Shown here piece by piece: positions 12,490-23,500 of a DNA stretch of 64,000 nt. Below the pieces are notes generated by a model. The model saw nothing but the letters and a program-made list of their open reading frames with translations. It did no database searches and was not told the DNA's origin. Origin of the DNA: Favolaschia claudopus (taxonomy: Eukaryota; Basidiomycota; Agaricomycetes; Agaricales; Mycenaceae). Position numbers and translations under genes: made by a program. The first letter of the stretch is position 1. Each line of letters opens with the position of its first letter. The stretch lies in NCBI GenBank assembly GCA_037176885.1, contig JAWWNJ010000057.1:1054001-1118000 (forward strand). Direction: 5' to 3'.

Positions 12490-13728
12490 TCAGCATAATA
12501 AATCTTTCAACTTGTATCGATCCTGAGTGAGATGGAATGCCCTGGCGCAATTTGTGAGACCCCAATGCGCATGCGCGAAGATGAAAATTATAATTACAGA
12601 TATCCATGGACAAAGGTCGTCCACGCCTCCAGCCCTTGCGATCCGCATGCCCTCAGCGTCATCGTCACACGATCGCGCGCTGCGAGAGCCTCCTCAGCAA
12701 CTTCCGCAAGAACGTACGTCGGAGCCTTGCCGGTGACCCCAGCGCGATTGTGAATATAATTTGCCGTTTCGCCCGCTAGCTCCTCCTTGTAGAATCTACG
12801 CGCACATAAAATAAGTAAATCTGATGATAGCTCGATAAGATGAATAGGAAGAGGCGTACGTACGATAGAACATCGTTGGTGAGATCAATAAAGAGGCAGA
12901 CATCCGCGATGACTTGCATGTATTGAGACATATTGCCCGATATCGTTCGGAAGATCATGAACGCATACGCAGGTGCCACACCCGTCTGAGCGCGTAGGAA
13001 ATAAGGCCAAGAGGCCGAGGAAGAATCGAGTTTTATTTTCCGTATTTCGGTGTGAATTTCGAGCGCACATCCGGTGATGAATTCGAGAGCGGCGGAAGTG
13101 ATGCCATTCGCAGCGAGACTGTCCCAGAATTTGTACATGTCCAGGAGATGGCTGGCAAAGTGCTGTAGAACCGGATGATCTGGAGTTTCTCGTCGTAGAA
13201 GTTTCATTTGAAAATCCTCTAGAACGGAGGGCATATTTGACGCCAAATCGTCAATGTAGATCATGAACCTGAAACGGAATAGGTGAATTAAGAAAATCAT
13301 CGGCGTTTCTGCATGGACGTACCATGTAAATTTAGCAATCTGCAGCTGGGTATCGAAGTCGTGATGATGGTAGCTCAACTAAAGAAGGCATTATTAGTCC
13401 GAGTGTCGATGAAAATGACGCAGCAAAAAAAAAATACCTCAGCCATCGCGGCGGAATGTTTGCATGTTTGATGTATGAAAGCGCTGTTGCTGGCGGGCAA
13501 TACTCCCCACAAGTACATATGCTCTTCAAGAGCACAAACAAGCTTCTGGTGACGAAAATCATCGGAAGCGGGCGGGATGTGCATTATACGGTCCAAGAAT
13601 GAACAAATCGTATAGGAAACCGGGCTAAATTCGTCTTGATCTGATTCTGCGGCGGAGAAAACTCTTCGCAGGGTCGCGGCAGCCAAAGTCGCGACTTGTT
13701 GAGCAGAGTGTAGGTAGGAAGAAGGCAT
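12490..13728 (-). CDS. TRI5-like sesquiterpene synthase (trichodiene synthase family)
   Basis: Class I terpene cyclase expected to ionise farnesyl diphosphate with Mg2+ to make a sesquiterpene. The product cannot be told from sequence. After removing four short introns, the protein shows an aspartate motif FMIYIDDLAS and the NSE/DTE motif NDVLSFYKEE followed by LAGET. The NSE motif is assembled across the intron near 12,790-12,870. A C-terminal tail AFHLTQDRYKLKDLLC ends in TGA at 12,490. These features fit Pfam trichodiene synthase (PF06330) and its typical length of about 370 residues. The 5' end is uncertain: the frame stays open to a GTG at 13,809, but the first in-frame ATG is at 13,728, and a small upstream exon is possible. 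The IDD motif has only two acidic residues where TRI5 has a longer acidic run. No P450, transporter or other pathway gene is adjacent. Confidence 0.82.
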
Positions 13729-13809
13729 CGGCGCCGTCGAATATTTTTCCCTGGTGCCAGGGACATTGATGCTAATAAAGTCATAGCAATCATCCGGCGA
13801 AAGTCCCAC

Positions 13810-14480
13810 CGGTGCGCAACCGAGGTGAATATATGCGGCTCACCAAGCGCTCACCGATTTTGCGTGCTCGCACGTGTTGATTTCGTTCTTGCTTTTATTC
13901 CCTCTTTTACTTCCTCCAATCCGATGCGCGTATTTGTCTGTTTCTCTCACACTCCCGTGCGCCAAGGGCGCGTTCTGGCGCATTATTTCGGGTGTACACC
14001 TCGCCGGTCCACCCGTTCTATGTGATCGTATTACGCCGGAGCACCTGCTCGAGTTTTCATATGATTGTTGCCGCGATAGCTACCGAATTCTGGCGAGTTC
14101 AGCTATGAACTTTGAGGGAACCGTCGGCATCCAGGAAGAGAATTACATAGCAGCGAGGACAAGGAGATTATCGAGCATGCGATGGAACTTGAAGTGCGTC
14201 CAATCGTCAAATGTCCTGACGTGACCTTCCACAAAAGAATTGATAAACCTGCCGTAGATGTCAAATGAGCTCAGATTCCTACGAACCTTAGATAGTAGGC
14301 GGCAGGTCAAATATCAGGAACAGCGCTCTGAGTATTTCGAAAATTTTATGTTGGCTCTAAGTAGATAGAGACGAGGGGAACGCACAAGACAGGTTGTCAC
14401 ATTGTCACGCCGAGTGATCATAATGAAAAAAAATTAATTGTGATTTGTGCTCAGGTTTTCTACATGGGCTCGGACCGTGG
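13810..14480. other. Spacer between terpene synthase and F-box gene
   Basis: Upstream side of the synthase and 3' side of the F-box gene. Contains a GTCAC direct pair at 14,395-14,411 like those in F-box promoters, but here it sits behind the gene. No gene seen. Confidence 0.35.
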
Positions 14481-15599
14481 CTAATCAGACTCGAAATCGG
14501 AATCGCTAGGTTCTTGGACGTCGACATCGAGGATGTAATGGAATGCATTGCTGTATGCATTTTGAGAAACAGACGCCTCGGTGACTAGTAGCTTGTCGAG
14601 GTGGCATCCAGACCTCGAAATAAACAAGTTGAGAGATTGGATAGGATTCGGCTGGAGGAGATGCTCCGGAAAGCACAAGTAGTGAAGCGCAGGAGTGACG
14701 AGGCACTGGAAAAAATTGGCGTCTATGTCGTCCTCTGCCTGGACGTCCAGAGTTTCCAAATGCGGGAGCACGACGTTCACGAAATCATTCTCGGTTTCGT
14801 CCGCGATCCCAAGAAGAAGTGTACATTGCACCAGACGAGTGGTTTGTTGCAATATTGACACGCAGTGCCCGGGGTATATCCATTTCAAAGTCAGGGACGT
14901 CAATTGGGACCATGGAAGGATTATATGAGGGATCCGAAAGTCGTCAAGAATGACGGTGGACAAGAGAGGGAGGTCCTGGAGGACGACGATCTCATCGTCG
15001 GCAGCAGAGGTACTAAATTCCAAGTCGAAGCTCTTGAGCAAGGGAAGTGATCGTATCCAGCTCAGTGGCCGAGTGCTATCAAGCCTCCAAGTGAGGTGCT
15101 CCCAGCGATTGCAGTGAGGAATGAGAGGTGCAAGAATGGACAGTGGATCATGCTGGGATCCCATACGAATGGAAAGCGGGCAATGTCCGGACCTTGACAC
15201 CCACAAATCAGTCAACGCGAGAGTTCCCTCCAAAATAGTGGGCAGATTGTCGACATTCTTAGGATTCAAATCGATGGCTCTCCAAAGTTGAGGTGTGGTG
15301 CACGCAATGTCACGCCATTGGCGACAAATATGCGTGAGACGCATGGGTGAAAGATCGCCGAGAAGTGGCTGCACGTCTGGGTAAAGTGGCAAGAAACGAA
15401 GAAAGATCTCCGCGATGATTTCGTTGGGGAGAGTCAGAACTGGGTACTTGTAACAGCGTAGGCGCTGCCGCGCGGTTCTCCGAGCTGCACGTAGCAAGGA
15501 AATCGAGCTCTTTATAGCTGCTACTTGTGCCTCAAGTGCTTGAATTTCCGCGTCGTATCCTGCTAAGAAAGCGCGATCCGCAGCTAAAAAGCCGAGCAT
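14481..15599 (-). CDS. F-box protein, local family member A (372 aa)
   Basis: Putative SCF ubiquitin-ligase substrate adaptor. Intronless. Residues 1-50 form a helix with heptad-like leucines (FLAADRAFLA ... ALEAQVAAI). The F-box begins YPVLTLPNEIIAEIFL at about 52 and runs to LWRAI at about 108. The rest is LRR-like, with LPWSQLTSLTL and LVTPALHYL, ending in an acidic tail rich in Asp and Ser. Start ATG at 15,597-15,599 aligns with starts of the other members. 128-141 bp upstream lies a telomere-like TAACCC repeat, where sisters carry GTGAC clusters. Same strand and design as the gene at 18,392-19,519, consistent with tandem duplication. Assignment to F-box is firm; targets unknown. Confidence 0.85.
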   Translation of the reverse strand: MLGFLAADRAFLAGYDAEIQALEAQVAAIKSSISLLRAARRTARQRLRCYKYPVLTLPNEIIAEIFLRFLPLYPDVQPLLGDLSPMRLTHICRQWRDIACTTPQLWRAIDLNPKNVDNLPTILEGTLALTDLWVSRSGHCPLSIRMGSQHDPLSILAPLIPHCNRWEHLTWRLDSTRPLSWIRSLPLLKSFDLEFSTSAADDEIVVLQDLPLLSTVILDDFRIPHIILPWSQLTSLTLKWIYPGHCVSILQQTTRLVQCTLLLGIADETENDFVNVVLPHLETLDVQAEDDIDANFFQCLVTPALHYLCFPEHLLQPNPIQSLNLFISRSGCHLDKLLVTEASVSQNAYSNAFHYILDVDVQEPSDSDFESD

Positions 15600-16200
15600 G
15601 ACGGTACGACGACGAAGAGATATTGCTGAGCGGGTGCGGAAGTGCTCTACTGCAGCAATAGTCGTGCCAGTGAAGGATACAGTGGATACTTGGCGTTCAC
15701 AGAGTGGTATTGAAGTAAGAAAGAGATAACCCTAACCCTAGTTCGATCGCTTGTTCCAGCTTGTTCTTTCCATCGACCATGCTTGACGTCGTCGGGAACA
15801 GCGAGCACAACACTAAGGGTATGACGACTATCGTCCGCCCTATTTCATATACCTTTTACGACTACTGCATCAATCAAGCGCAAAAACTCGGTGTTCGCTA
15901 GGATATCTCGCAACCTATCCAATACCCAGAAGACCACTGGCAGAAACAGAGTTTCTAGGATCGCAGTCAATACTCCGGGCGCCATCCTCAGCCCTTTCAA
16001 ACTTCACATCTTCAGATGTAATCTGCTTGTAAAAAAATCTGCGGGCAACAGTCTTCAAGGCGTCACACTCACAGACTGCCCCATACCAACGCGGCCGATT
16101 TAGCAAGAGTACAACAAACACGGAGCAGCGGAGTGTACCTCAATAGCCCTTCGGAACAGACGCATTGGGAATGGATTTGCAGGTTGGCGCCATGATGCGT
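15600..16200. other. Upstream region of F-box gene A
   Basis: Contains TAACCCTAACCCTA at 15,727-15,740. Otherwise no gene or repeat recognised. Confidence 0.35.
15727..15740. promoter_or_regulatory. Telomere-type TAACCC repeat in F-box promoter
   Basis: Two and a third copies of TAACCC, the complement of the usual fungal telomere repeat TTAGGG. It lies 128-141 bp before the start codon of the F-box gene at 14,481-15,599. Short internal copies like this often serve as sites for telobox-binding factors in promoters. That role is inferred here. Confidence 0.3.
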
Positions 16201-16650
16201 ATGAGTGCGTTTCGTCTATCTCTGTGACTTCATTCCAAAGCCTTGCGCTAACTTTTCTCCCAGCATGCAGATCGAGAGCGTTGTCTCTTGCTTGATGTTG
16301 AGCACCCTACAAAGTACCAGGTGGGTCTTCACTCCTTCCATTCGCCTAAATGTATATATTCTTGCGTCCCTCGTTCATCGTGCGGCACGGTATTCGTGCC
16401 CTTCACGGAAAGCATTCCGTTTTCCCACTCTGAACCGTCGTCCAATCTCATTAACACCCGACGTCTTTACCCATTCTTCTCTTCCGCTCTATCCTGTTCT
16501 TTCATGTCTTATTCCACCTTACACCGGATCTCGGCCCATCTCAGTTAATTTTCATTCGATATCATCACCCGTCTGCGTTTCTCTTTCTGGTCCTCGTTCC
16601 CTGCGTCACAATTGTTTGATATCTTTCGGCTGACGAATTCACTACACAGA

Positions 16651-16916
16651 TGCCGAACTTCCTCCCCGACCGTCTCACAACCGACGAGCAGTCATCGTCT
16701 TCGACATCCAAGGAAAAGGTGGCCCAACAGCGTGCGGCACGACTTCGACGGTGCTGGGACCATTGTGAAGGTGCGAGTTAGCCGCCTTCCGCTGTTGCTT
16801 GCCCAAGCGCGATATGCTGACTCGACTTGCCCTGTACAGTGCTCGCACGCGAATCCCGGCCCTCTATATCAATGCATGGGAAGTTTTTCCATGAAAGACT
16901 CTGAATATCGTGGTCA
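16651..16916 (+). CDS. Possible small two-exon gene, about 60 aa, unknown
   Basis: ATG at 16,651 follows a long pyrimidine-rich leader (16,440-16,560), typical of fungal 5' regions. The frame gives MPNFLPDRLTTDEQ then a Ser run and a basic segment (EKVAQQRAARLRRCWDHCE). A 69-nt GT-AG intron (GTGCGA...TACAG) joins to a second exon ending FFHERL and TGA. No family recognised. The call rests only on the leader, the clean splice and amino-acid composition, so it may be a chance frame. Confidence 0.22.
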
Positions 16917-16919
16917 CCG

Positions 16920-18390
16920 AGCTTCCGGCCCCCATAAAGCTCTTATACATTATCTTTATGGAGGACTTGTTGCCTACATGAAACTCAAGTGAAGTTATCC
17001 TCCCCAATCGAAATCGGTGAGTTTTTCTAGCCCCACTCAGCCTGTGGGATTGATGACGACGCTACTCTAGCAGTGCGCGCACGGGGATTTAGGGGCTACA
17101 GAAAGGCACTGACCTTGCGATTCGATCTCCACATTTCCGTCGCTGCTGCCGAATAGGATATCTCTCCAGATTATCCGCCTCTTCGCTCCGTCGCGCATTG
17201 CCTGTCCCCATTAATCTCCGCCCTCTCGAAGAGAGCGTACCACCCCGCCTTGCTGTGATCATGTCCCGACATCCATCCGCTTCGTTTTGAGCCTGAGGTG
17301 TGACCTGCTACGGCCTCAGACAAGCACCTCATCTCATCGTGGTATCGCCCCTCCGCATGCCTGGGCTGCGGTGGATACCATCTGCTATTCTTCATGACGT
17401 CCGTTTCGTCTCAAGCTCGATCTTCAACCTTCTACCTATTGCATTCTACTCTACCCTCCTCGCCCCATTCCTTGACTCGAGAGCTTGGAGTCTATCTACT
17501 CACCCATCCTTTCTTACTCGTTTCGCATCGCCGCGAGCGCTCTCTCACGCAGAAGACCCTGAGCCGGCATGCAGATGGTGTTGTATTCTGCCTTACCGTG
17601 GACGGACATGAGCGCGTAATGTGCCCCACCGTGTCGTTGTCGAGATCTCGCGCTCCACTCCCAGCTCTTATGAGCCATGGATATTGCGTAGCTGTATGAC
17701 GCCTCTCTCTTAACGCGCGGCGGGTGTTTTCTACTATGGCGCCCACGTTGAGCACTTCTGCACATTGGAGACGACCGCAATGGCTTGAGCAGAGGAGGCG
17801 ACATAGTGTTATCCTCGAGGGTTTGCGGAAGTGTCGCAGCCATCCACATTCAGATACTCGCGGGCGTAATGAGTCTCCGACCGGCGCGTACGCTTCGGCG
17901 CCGCTGGTCGACCAGAGTACCCGATGGTGACACGCAGTTGGCTAGTCACGTCGACCTGACCCCTATGAGTTCGTGGCGTATTGAATATTATAGACTAAGA
18001 CGGACCTCACCATTGGCAGTCATGTCAGGGTGAGGTCCAGGCGGCCGTGAAAATCATTCGTACGGTATAGGAAAAATACATACTGTTGTCCTACGAAGCA
18101 ACCCAATATTATCTTAGAGTGCGATTGTATTTTAGTATCTAGTCAAGTGGATCGTAGAAATGGTGTCACTTGTGACCGTGACAAAAAATCTTTCAATTTC
18201 ATTCAAAAAATCATGTACATGTACAGGTTCGTTTCTACCAGTATCTAACACGCAGGCTAATGAAGGCAGTGCGTCTTATTGTCATGGATACAAATTTGGT
18301 CTCTCCACCAAGTCTACAGACGAATGTCGCTAGAAAAGACGAGGTAGCGCACATCATCCACAAGAGCCGCAAAGAATGGCTCAGGGAATA
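16920..18390. other. Intergenic, overlapping short frames only
   Basis: Dense C+T-rich sequence on + between 17,400 and 17,600 with several open frames, none protein-like. A GTCAC/GTGAC cluster is found at 18,163-18,182, just behind the next F-box gene. Nothing else identified. Confidence 0.3.
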
Positions 18391-18391
18391 A

Positions 18392-19519
18392 TTAATCCGA
18401 GTCGTAGTCACCGTCTTTGTCAACCACGATAGTAGCGATCGAGGGAAATGCATGGCGGTATGCACCCTCGGAAGAATACGAATCAGTGATTTGCAGCTCA
18501 CGAAGGTGGCATGCAGACCGCGAGATGAAGGTTGCGAGCGACTCGATAGGGTCGCATGCGGATATCGCGAGGAAGCCCTCCGGTAGTTCCAAGCGAAGAA
18601 GAGCAGGGGTGACGAGACATCGGAAGAAATCGACGTCGACACGACTGTCCGCTTTGAAGATCAAAGCCTCCAGACGCGGGACCGCAAGATCGACAAAATC
18701 GCCCTGCGGCTCGTGTGAGACCCAAAGCTGAAGTGTGCAATGCACGAGATGCGGAGTCTGGCGCAAAATCGACGCGCAGTGGGTAGAATATATGCACATC
18801 AGTGTGATGGAAGTCATTTGAGACCACGGAAGCGCGACGTGAGGAATGCGTAGATCGTCAAGGACAACTGTGGACAAGAGAGGGAGATTCTGCAGGGGAA
18901 CGACTGCATCGGACCGAGACATGGCGCTTGACGAGACAAACCGTATGCTGAGGCTCCGGAGCATAGGTAATGGGCCTTGTAACATTCTGAGTTCCTTGGT
19001 GGTCATAAGCTCTATTGTGACATGTTCCCAGCGAGAGCGGTAAGGAACAACAGATGCGGCAAGATAGCACAGATCTTGGCCATATTCCGTGAGATGGATA
19101 GAGAGCGGACACACCCCGGATCTCTGCATCCACAAATCAGCTAATGAAACTGCTGCTTCAGCGCCGGGCAGCCAGTCGCGTTCGGTTAGATCGATGGCCC
19201 TCCATAGGGAAGGAGTTGTAAGAGAGATATCTCGCCACTGGGAGCAGACCTGAGTTAGACACATTGGAGAAAGTCTCCCCACAAGTGGTGGAGGCTGCGG
19301 ATATGGCGGCAGGAAACAAAGGAAGATTTCCCCAATCAGTTCGTTGGGAAGAGTCGACAGTGGATATGTGTAAGAGTTGAGACGCTCTAGCGCGGCTCTC
19401 CGAGTTTTGCGTAGCACCGTAAGCGACCGCTCGAGAGCAGATACTCGTGCCTCAAGTTCGAGAATCTGAGCTTCAGTTTGCGCTAGGAAAGCGCGATCTG
19501 CTTCCAAAGAGTTGAGCAT
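18392..19519 (-). CDS. F-box protein, local family member B (375 aa)
   Basis: Putative SCF adaptor. Intronless, intact. The N-terminal helix (SLEADRAFLAQTEAQILELE) is followed by the F-box from YPLSTLPNELIGEIFL to LWRAIDL, at about residues 55-112. LRR-like repeats follow, with LPWSQMTSITL and LVTPALLRLELPEG, and a short acidic C-terminus. It is among the closest relatives of member A: same length, both end in an Asp/Ser tail. Promoter holds GTCAC, GTCAC, GTGAC at 19,638-19,655, 119 bp before the ATG. Confidence 0.87.
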   Translation of the reverse strand: MLNSLEADRAFLAQTEAQILELEARVSALERSLTVLRKTRRAALERLNSYTYPLSTLPNELIGEIFLCFLPPYPQPPPLVGRLSPMCLTQVCSQWRDISLTTPSLWRAIDLTERDWLPGAEAAVSLADLWMQRSGVCPLSIHLTEYGQDLCYLAASVVPYRSRWEHVTIELMTTKELRMLQGPLPMLRSLSIRFVSSSAMSRSDAVVPLQNLPLLSTVVLDDLRIPHVALPWSQMTSITLMCIYSTHCASILRQTPHLVHCTLQLWVSHEPQGDFVDLAVPRLEALIFKADSRVDVDFFRCLVTPALLRLELPEGFLAISACDPIESLATFISRSACHLRELQITDSYSSEGAYRHAFPSIATIVVDKDGDYDSD

Positions 19520-19637
19520 CGTCGGCTAGTCGAGTTCTTCGTATGCAGCGGAGGTTTTACGCGTTTATCTTTGTGCAGAGTGAGCAGAACACGTAGCGTC
19601 CGGTGGAGATAGTGAGGGAAGAAGGGAAAGAGCACAT

Positions 19638-19655
19638 GTCACATGTCACGGTGAC
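19638..19655. promoter_or_regulatory. GTGAC/GTCAC cluster before F-box gene B
   Basis: Three half-sites, GTCAC at 19,638 and 19,645 and GTGAC at 19,651, 119-136 bp upstream of the ATG at 19,519. Equivalent clusters at nearly the same distance precede other family members. The pattern is seen directly; function as an activator or repressor site is inferred. Confidence 0.4.
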
Positions 19656-21230
19656 GAAGACTCGGAGAGGGTATCTTCTCAAATGGCGGTTTAAGTTTTC
19701 ACTTGCTGACTGATTAGAGTACATTCGAAGCCGAGGGGCCATGTGTAGTAACGGACGCTAGTAAGGGTAGGAGATGCACGGGTCTCTGGATGAGCAATGA
19801 ACGAAGCAACTTGGCAAGTGTGCGCGTCTAAATAGTGACTGTCGGGACTGTCCACTTCAAGTTGAATCGACTGGCACCCCCCACCCTACTGGCGGCACCG
19901 CAAGCTCCCCACCCTCCGGCACCGCCGCCCCCGACACACGACCTCCATCCCGCATCTTCAATTGGCGCCCCCACTGAGGATGCGGTCTCGAAACGACCAA
20001 ATAATCCACCATCTCCATCGGCAGATTCAGCGCGCCACCCGAGGGAGGGCAGAACGAGAGCGTGGCGGCCGCGATCGACATGACGCCACTACGACGGCAT
20101 TGACAATCATATATGGTGTATGTCGAGGCTTGGTAGCCCGTCGAGATAGCGTCACGGCGCCAGTATCCGCAGATTCCGGAGCATCAAGCGACAACAGCAC
20201 GGCGGTGCTGACTCGGGGTCCGTAAGCGAAGATCCGGAAGGAATATCGTGAGATGAAGGGCCCCGTCCCTCGATTGGGGATCTACTTCGACGGGACACGA
20301 ACACGAGTGGCTCTGAGCGGGGACGTCAGCTGAGGAGGCGCGACACGGAGCAATAGTACGTACACAGTCTCCGTCTGTTAGTCACGCAAGCACGAATCGC
20401 GCCATGCTCATGCAGTGGTCGTGAGCATCGAGAGGGATCCGGCACGAAATCCGTCTCCTTCCAGATATGTGGTCACAGCGGACAGATCCTCCGATGCACA
20501 GAAGGGGGATCGACTGTGATCTGTGAGCCGGGGGCGTACCACGAAAACCAGTCGTAGCCAGCGAAATGGAGGGGTGGTGATTTAGTCCATGGATAGAGTG
20601 CGACATCCAAATGCGTGGAGTGCAGAAGCCCAAGTGGCCGGCTTCGAGGACCATGTGAAGGGTGAAGATTGCGATGAGCTGCGTCCACGGTAGCACCACC
20701 GTCGCGAGAAATAGAGTATATCAGAACGACCGTCCATAAGATGAGCGGCGGCTCGTGGCATCTGCGTTGTCCGAGACGCAGTATAGGCATCTCGCCTCCG
20801 TGCGAGCAAGAGCACAGACTAGGGTGCTCCCATTGGGCGAGTTTGGATAAGAGATTGCTGCGCGCAGTCGGGATGAGGCACTACGATATTTTCGACTTCA
20901 TGACGATGCACAGAACGAGACAGAGAGGACGCCGAACGAGGGGTGCGAGGCGAAAGGTGCATGCGAGCTAGGGCAAGCCGAGACGAGCCTGTACCCAGGA
21001 ATGCGTGCCCGAGGCGAGTACGATCACCAAGGGACCGTGCATCCTATCGCTTTCGACGCAGCCCTACTTAAATGAGTCACGATATAAGTGAACGCCGTGG
21101 AATGGGAGGAATGGCACTGACGTTTTTACTTCTCATGTGTCTCCTCGTCGCTTTAAGTTGATGGACACAAATTCGTCACGATACGCGTCCGCAGCCTGGA
21201 GGGGGTTCATAGTAGGGAATGCTCTGCGCC
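19656..21230. other. Intergenic or decayed region
   Basis: A minus-strand frame at 19,857-20,081 starts with ATG and is Pro/Gly-rich at its end; + frames there are Pro-rich too. Frames at 20,400-20,820 overlap on both strands with no shared domain. I find no gene I can support. Confidence 0.3.
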
Positions 21231-21232
21231 AA

Positions 21233-21420
21233 TCAGCGGGCAACGAAGAGCGGTTGCGACGACGAAACGGCTGATGATTCATGAAGGCTTGTTTCTTCGC
21301 GCTCATATCCAGCAGTATCCAGCTCGGTCAGATGTGAAAGTACGACGTCTGCCGAATCCTTAGGCGCAGGGGAATAATTCAAAGCCACTATAGCGTAGAA
21401 TATACGAGATTGGGGGCTGA
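21233..21420 (-). pseudogene. Diverged F-box gene fragment (LRR part)
   Basis: The minus frame reads SADVVLSHLTELDTAGYERE, which parallels FVNVVLPHLETLDVQAED in the F-box gene at 14,481-15,599. The following Ser-rich stretch aligns poorly with its LVTPAL segment. A GTGAC/GTCAC cluster lies about 220 bp away at 21,637-21,660. No F-box is visible, and the assignment rests on one 20-residue match. Confidence 0.3.
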
Positions 21421-22164
21421 CGTTGCGTGAAAACTTTCGTTGGGCAATGTCAAGACAGCAAACACGTCGAGCTTCTTCGTCGTTGTAGAGTGGGAAATTT
21501 GGACCCTTTCTACCGAAACGGAGAACTTCGGAGCAGAGTATTTGTAGATAAAAGTCCAGAGAAAGCAGCTTGCAGAGAAGTAGCCCGAAATTGGAGGAAA
21601 GAGCTGGGCGAGCGGTGGCAGCCGAAAGCAAGGAGAGTGTGACGATGTCACAGCGTGACCCTCCAATTTCTGACCACCCATGTCCTAAAACTGGGTCGCA
21701 ACGTGCTGCTAGCAATGGCGTAATCTCTCTGCTCTTTTCAGAGGCTCTGGTACCCGGGTGGGGCATTTTGAAGAGAGAAAACGCGTTTCTGATGCCGGCA
21801 TCGCGTCAGCAAAGTTTTCAAGCCGTAGTACGATTCTGAAATTCATCTTGTGAATTCCTTCAGTCCGAGAACACTCCGAATCTTCCAGTGCGCTCTTGAT
21901 GATCTCTGCAATATTGCACCCCTTGTTGCTGAACCAATTTTCCTTGCGGCTTAGTATTTTTGTCGGCACCTTCCAGTCGGTTTTGTTGGTTTTCGAACAG
22001 CATGACCTTCTGTTCTTCTGAATCGCCTACCATTAATTCCCCTTTCCTCCGTAGCTAATCCCACACGAGTGCATGCCAGGACAATGTGGCGCCAAAGTTA
22101 GGCTGAAGCAAAAGATTTTACAACGATAAAAGAATCATTATTGAGAATTAGCTATTCCGATTCA
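21421..22164. other. Intergenic, nothing identified
   Basis: Includes a GTGAC, GTCAC, GTGAC cluster at 21,637-21,660 resembling the F-box promoter signature but without an intact gene at the usual distance. Confidence 0.3.
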
Positions 22165-22428
22165 TTATTCCTTCTGGCTCAGAATTCCCTGCGATATAAT
22201 GAATCTGACTCCTAAGCTTTCCATCTCCTCCCTTGCTTTTACCCAGCCTTCTTCCGGATCCACTGCCTGAGTCCCATCCTCCACAATGTAAGTCTGGAAT
22301 CCATCCTTCACCGCATGTTTCGCCGCAGCGCTGACGCAGAAGTCCATAGCCAAACCTGTGACATACACCTTCCCCACTCCATTATCCTTGAGATAGTAGG
22401 TTGGATGATTCTCGATACTACAGTGCAA
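22165..22428 (-). pseudogene. C-terminal fragment of a nicotinamidase (isochorismatase-like hydrolase)
   Basis: Nicotinamidase deamidates nicotinamide to nicotinate in NAD salvage. The fragment contains GKVYVTGLAMDFCV, the strand plus the nucleophilic Cys of the family, then AVKDGFQTYIVEDGTQAVD and a C-terminal REEMESLGVRFI, all in the order found in PncA/Pnc1-type enzymes. About the last 85 residues are present. The catalytic Asp and metal-binding residues of the N-terminal half are not found upstream (to about 22,870), and there is no in-frame ATG at the 5' edge. A splice acceptor-like TGTAG at the 5' edge suggests this was a last exon. Likely a remnant. Confidence 0.65.
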
Positions 22429-22872
22429 GTATCATACTTTCGCTGACGATATTTTGAATGGTTTTTAATGCAAGGATTATCGGCAATGCATCCTCACGTC
22501 TTGTTCTCTTGCACAATTATCTTGCGACTCTCCGTTTGAATGCATCATCGATCTACTTCATGTTTCTGATGTCGTTTGACTCGCTGCAAGACAAAAGATT
22601 TGTGGTAAATTGTCTATCATGATTCATGCTTCATGTTGATAGGGCATATTTCAGAACTCATCATTGAGAGTTAGTAACGCGGTTGCTCGTGCTGTCTGCC
22701 CCGTTGTGATTGAAGCTTGGTCAAATGCTCCGGATCTCACCCACGGCGTTCCAGCTCTCAACCCCAGAGTTTGAACCTAGTTCTCTTTCCACCCTTCCTC
22801 CGTTGTACGGCGTTAACCCGGAAAGCCGGCTTCTTTAAATCAGTGTTTTAGGGAAGCAGAATCTGTACCAAA

Positions 22873-23500
22873 AATGGTGAGTGCACCACTACCGATCAGC
22901 ACTTCAATCGCTGATTGAACGTGCGTCCACCGGTACACACCTGAGCTCGCACCCCCCACCATGTCTCGCAACATTGTTTAGCTCAGCGACTATTTTTCGA
23001 GTCACGACACTGCCGGAACCGTACGCTCACCGTTTTCTTGAAATAGTCTCGGGCGCGAACCGAGGCATCGGATATGGTCTAGCATCCTTTGCTAGGCGCC
23101 CCAACACATTCGTTTTGACAGGAGCAGTCGCTGCTGCAGCACAATCAAGCATCGCGATGTCAAACTCATCTCGGGCGAACAAGAAAATGAAAAGGCTGCC
23201 ATCGCGGGGAGATCAGAAAAATGCAGGTCGAGAAGACGTTGTTATCGCATCGCGAATGTTGGTGAGTTCTCCTTCATACATCCTCATATTTACCTTCAAA
23301 ACCTCATATTAACCCCTCAATTATAGCCATCGGGATGTAGTCAATACCCCCTCTCTCCGTTTCCGCGAGCACTTCGAGGTCAAGACCCTCGGCCCAGTCA
23401 TCCTCTTTCAAGCCTCGGACAAACTCCTCCTCGCCTCCTCACCAACAGACTATGTCGAATGTCAAACAAATGTCAAAAAACACAAAGCTAAACTTTAACA
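22873..23500 (+). pseudogene. Broken short-chain dehydrogenase/reductase (SDR)
   Basis: The glycine-rich NAD(P)-binding motif survives as SGANRGIGYGLASFARRPNT near 23,050-23,110. After an out-of-register stretch and a probable intron (about 23,259-23,330), a second block reads TPSLRFREHFEVKTLGPVIL, at about 23,345-23,405, the fold's helix and strand before the catalytic region. The Ser and Tyr-x3-Lys catalytic residues are absent, and the frame ends after PTDYVECQ. The order matches sniffer-like fungal SDRs that begin with a short first exon; ATG GTGAGT at 22,873 would fit that, but its phase does not join cleanly. Read as a truncated pseudogene. Confidence 0.6.

Noticed and set aside
22690..22870. 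Possible tRNA on the minus strand (GGTTCAAACTC word)
   Set aside because: No A box at proper spacing and no cloverleaf pairing.
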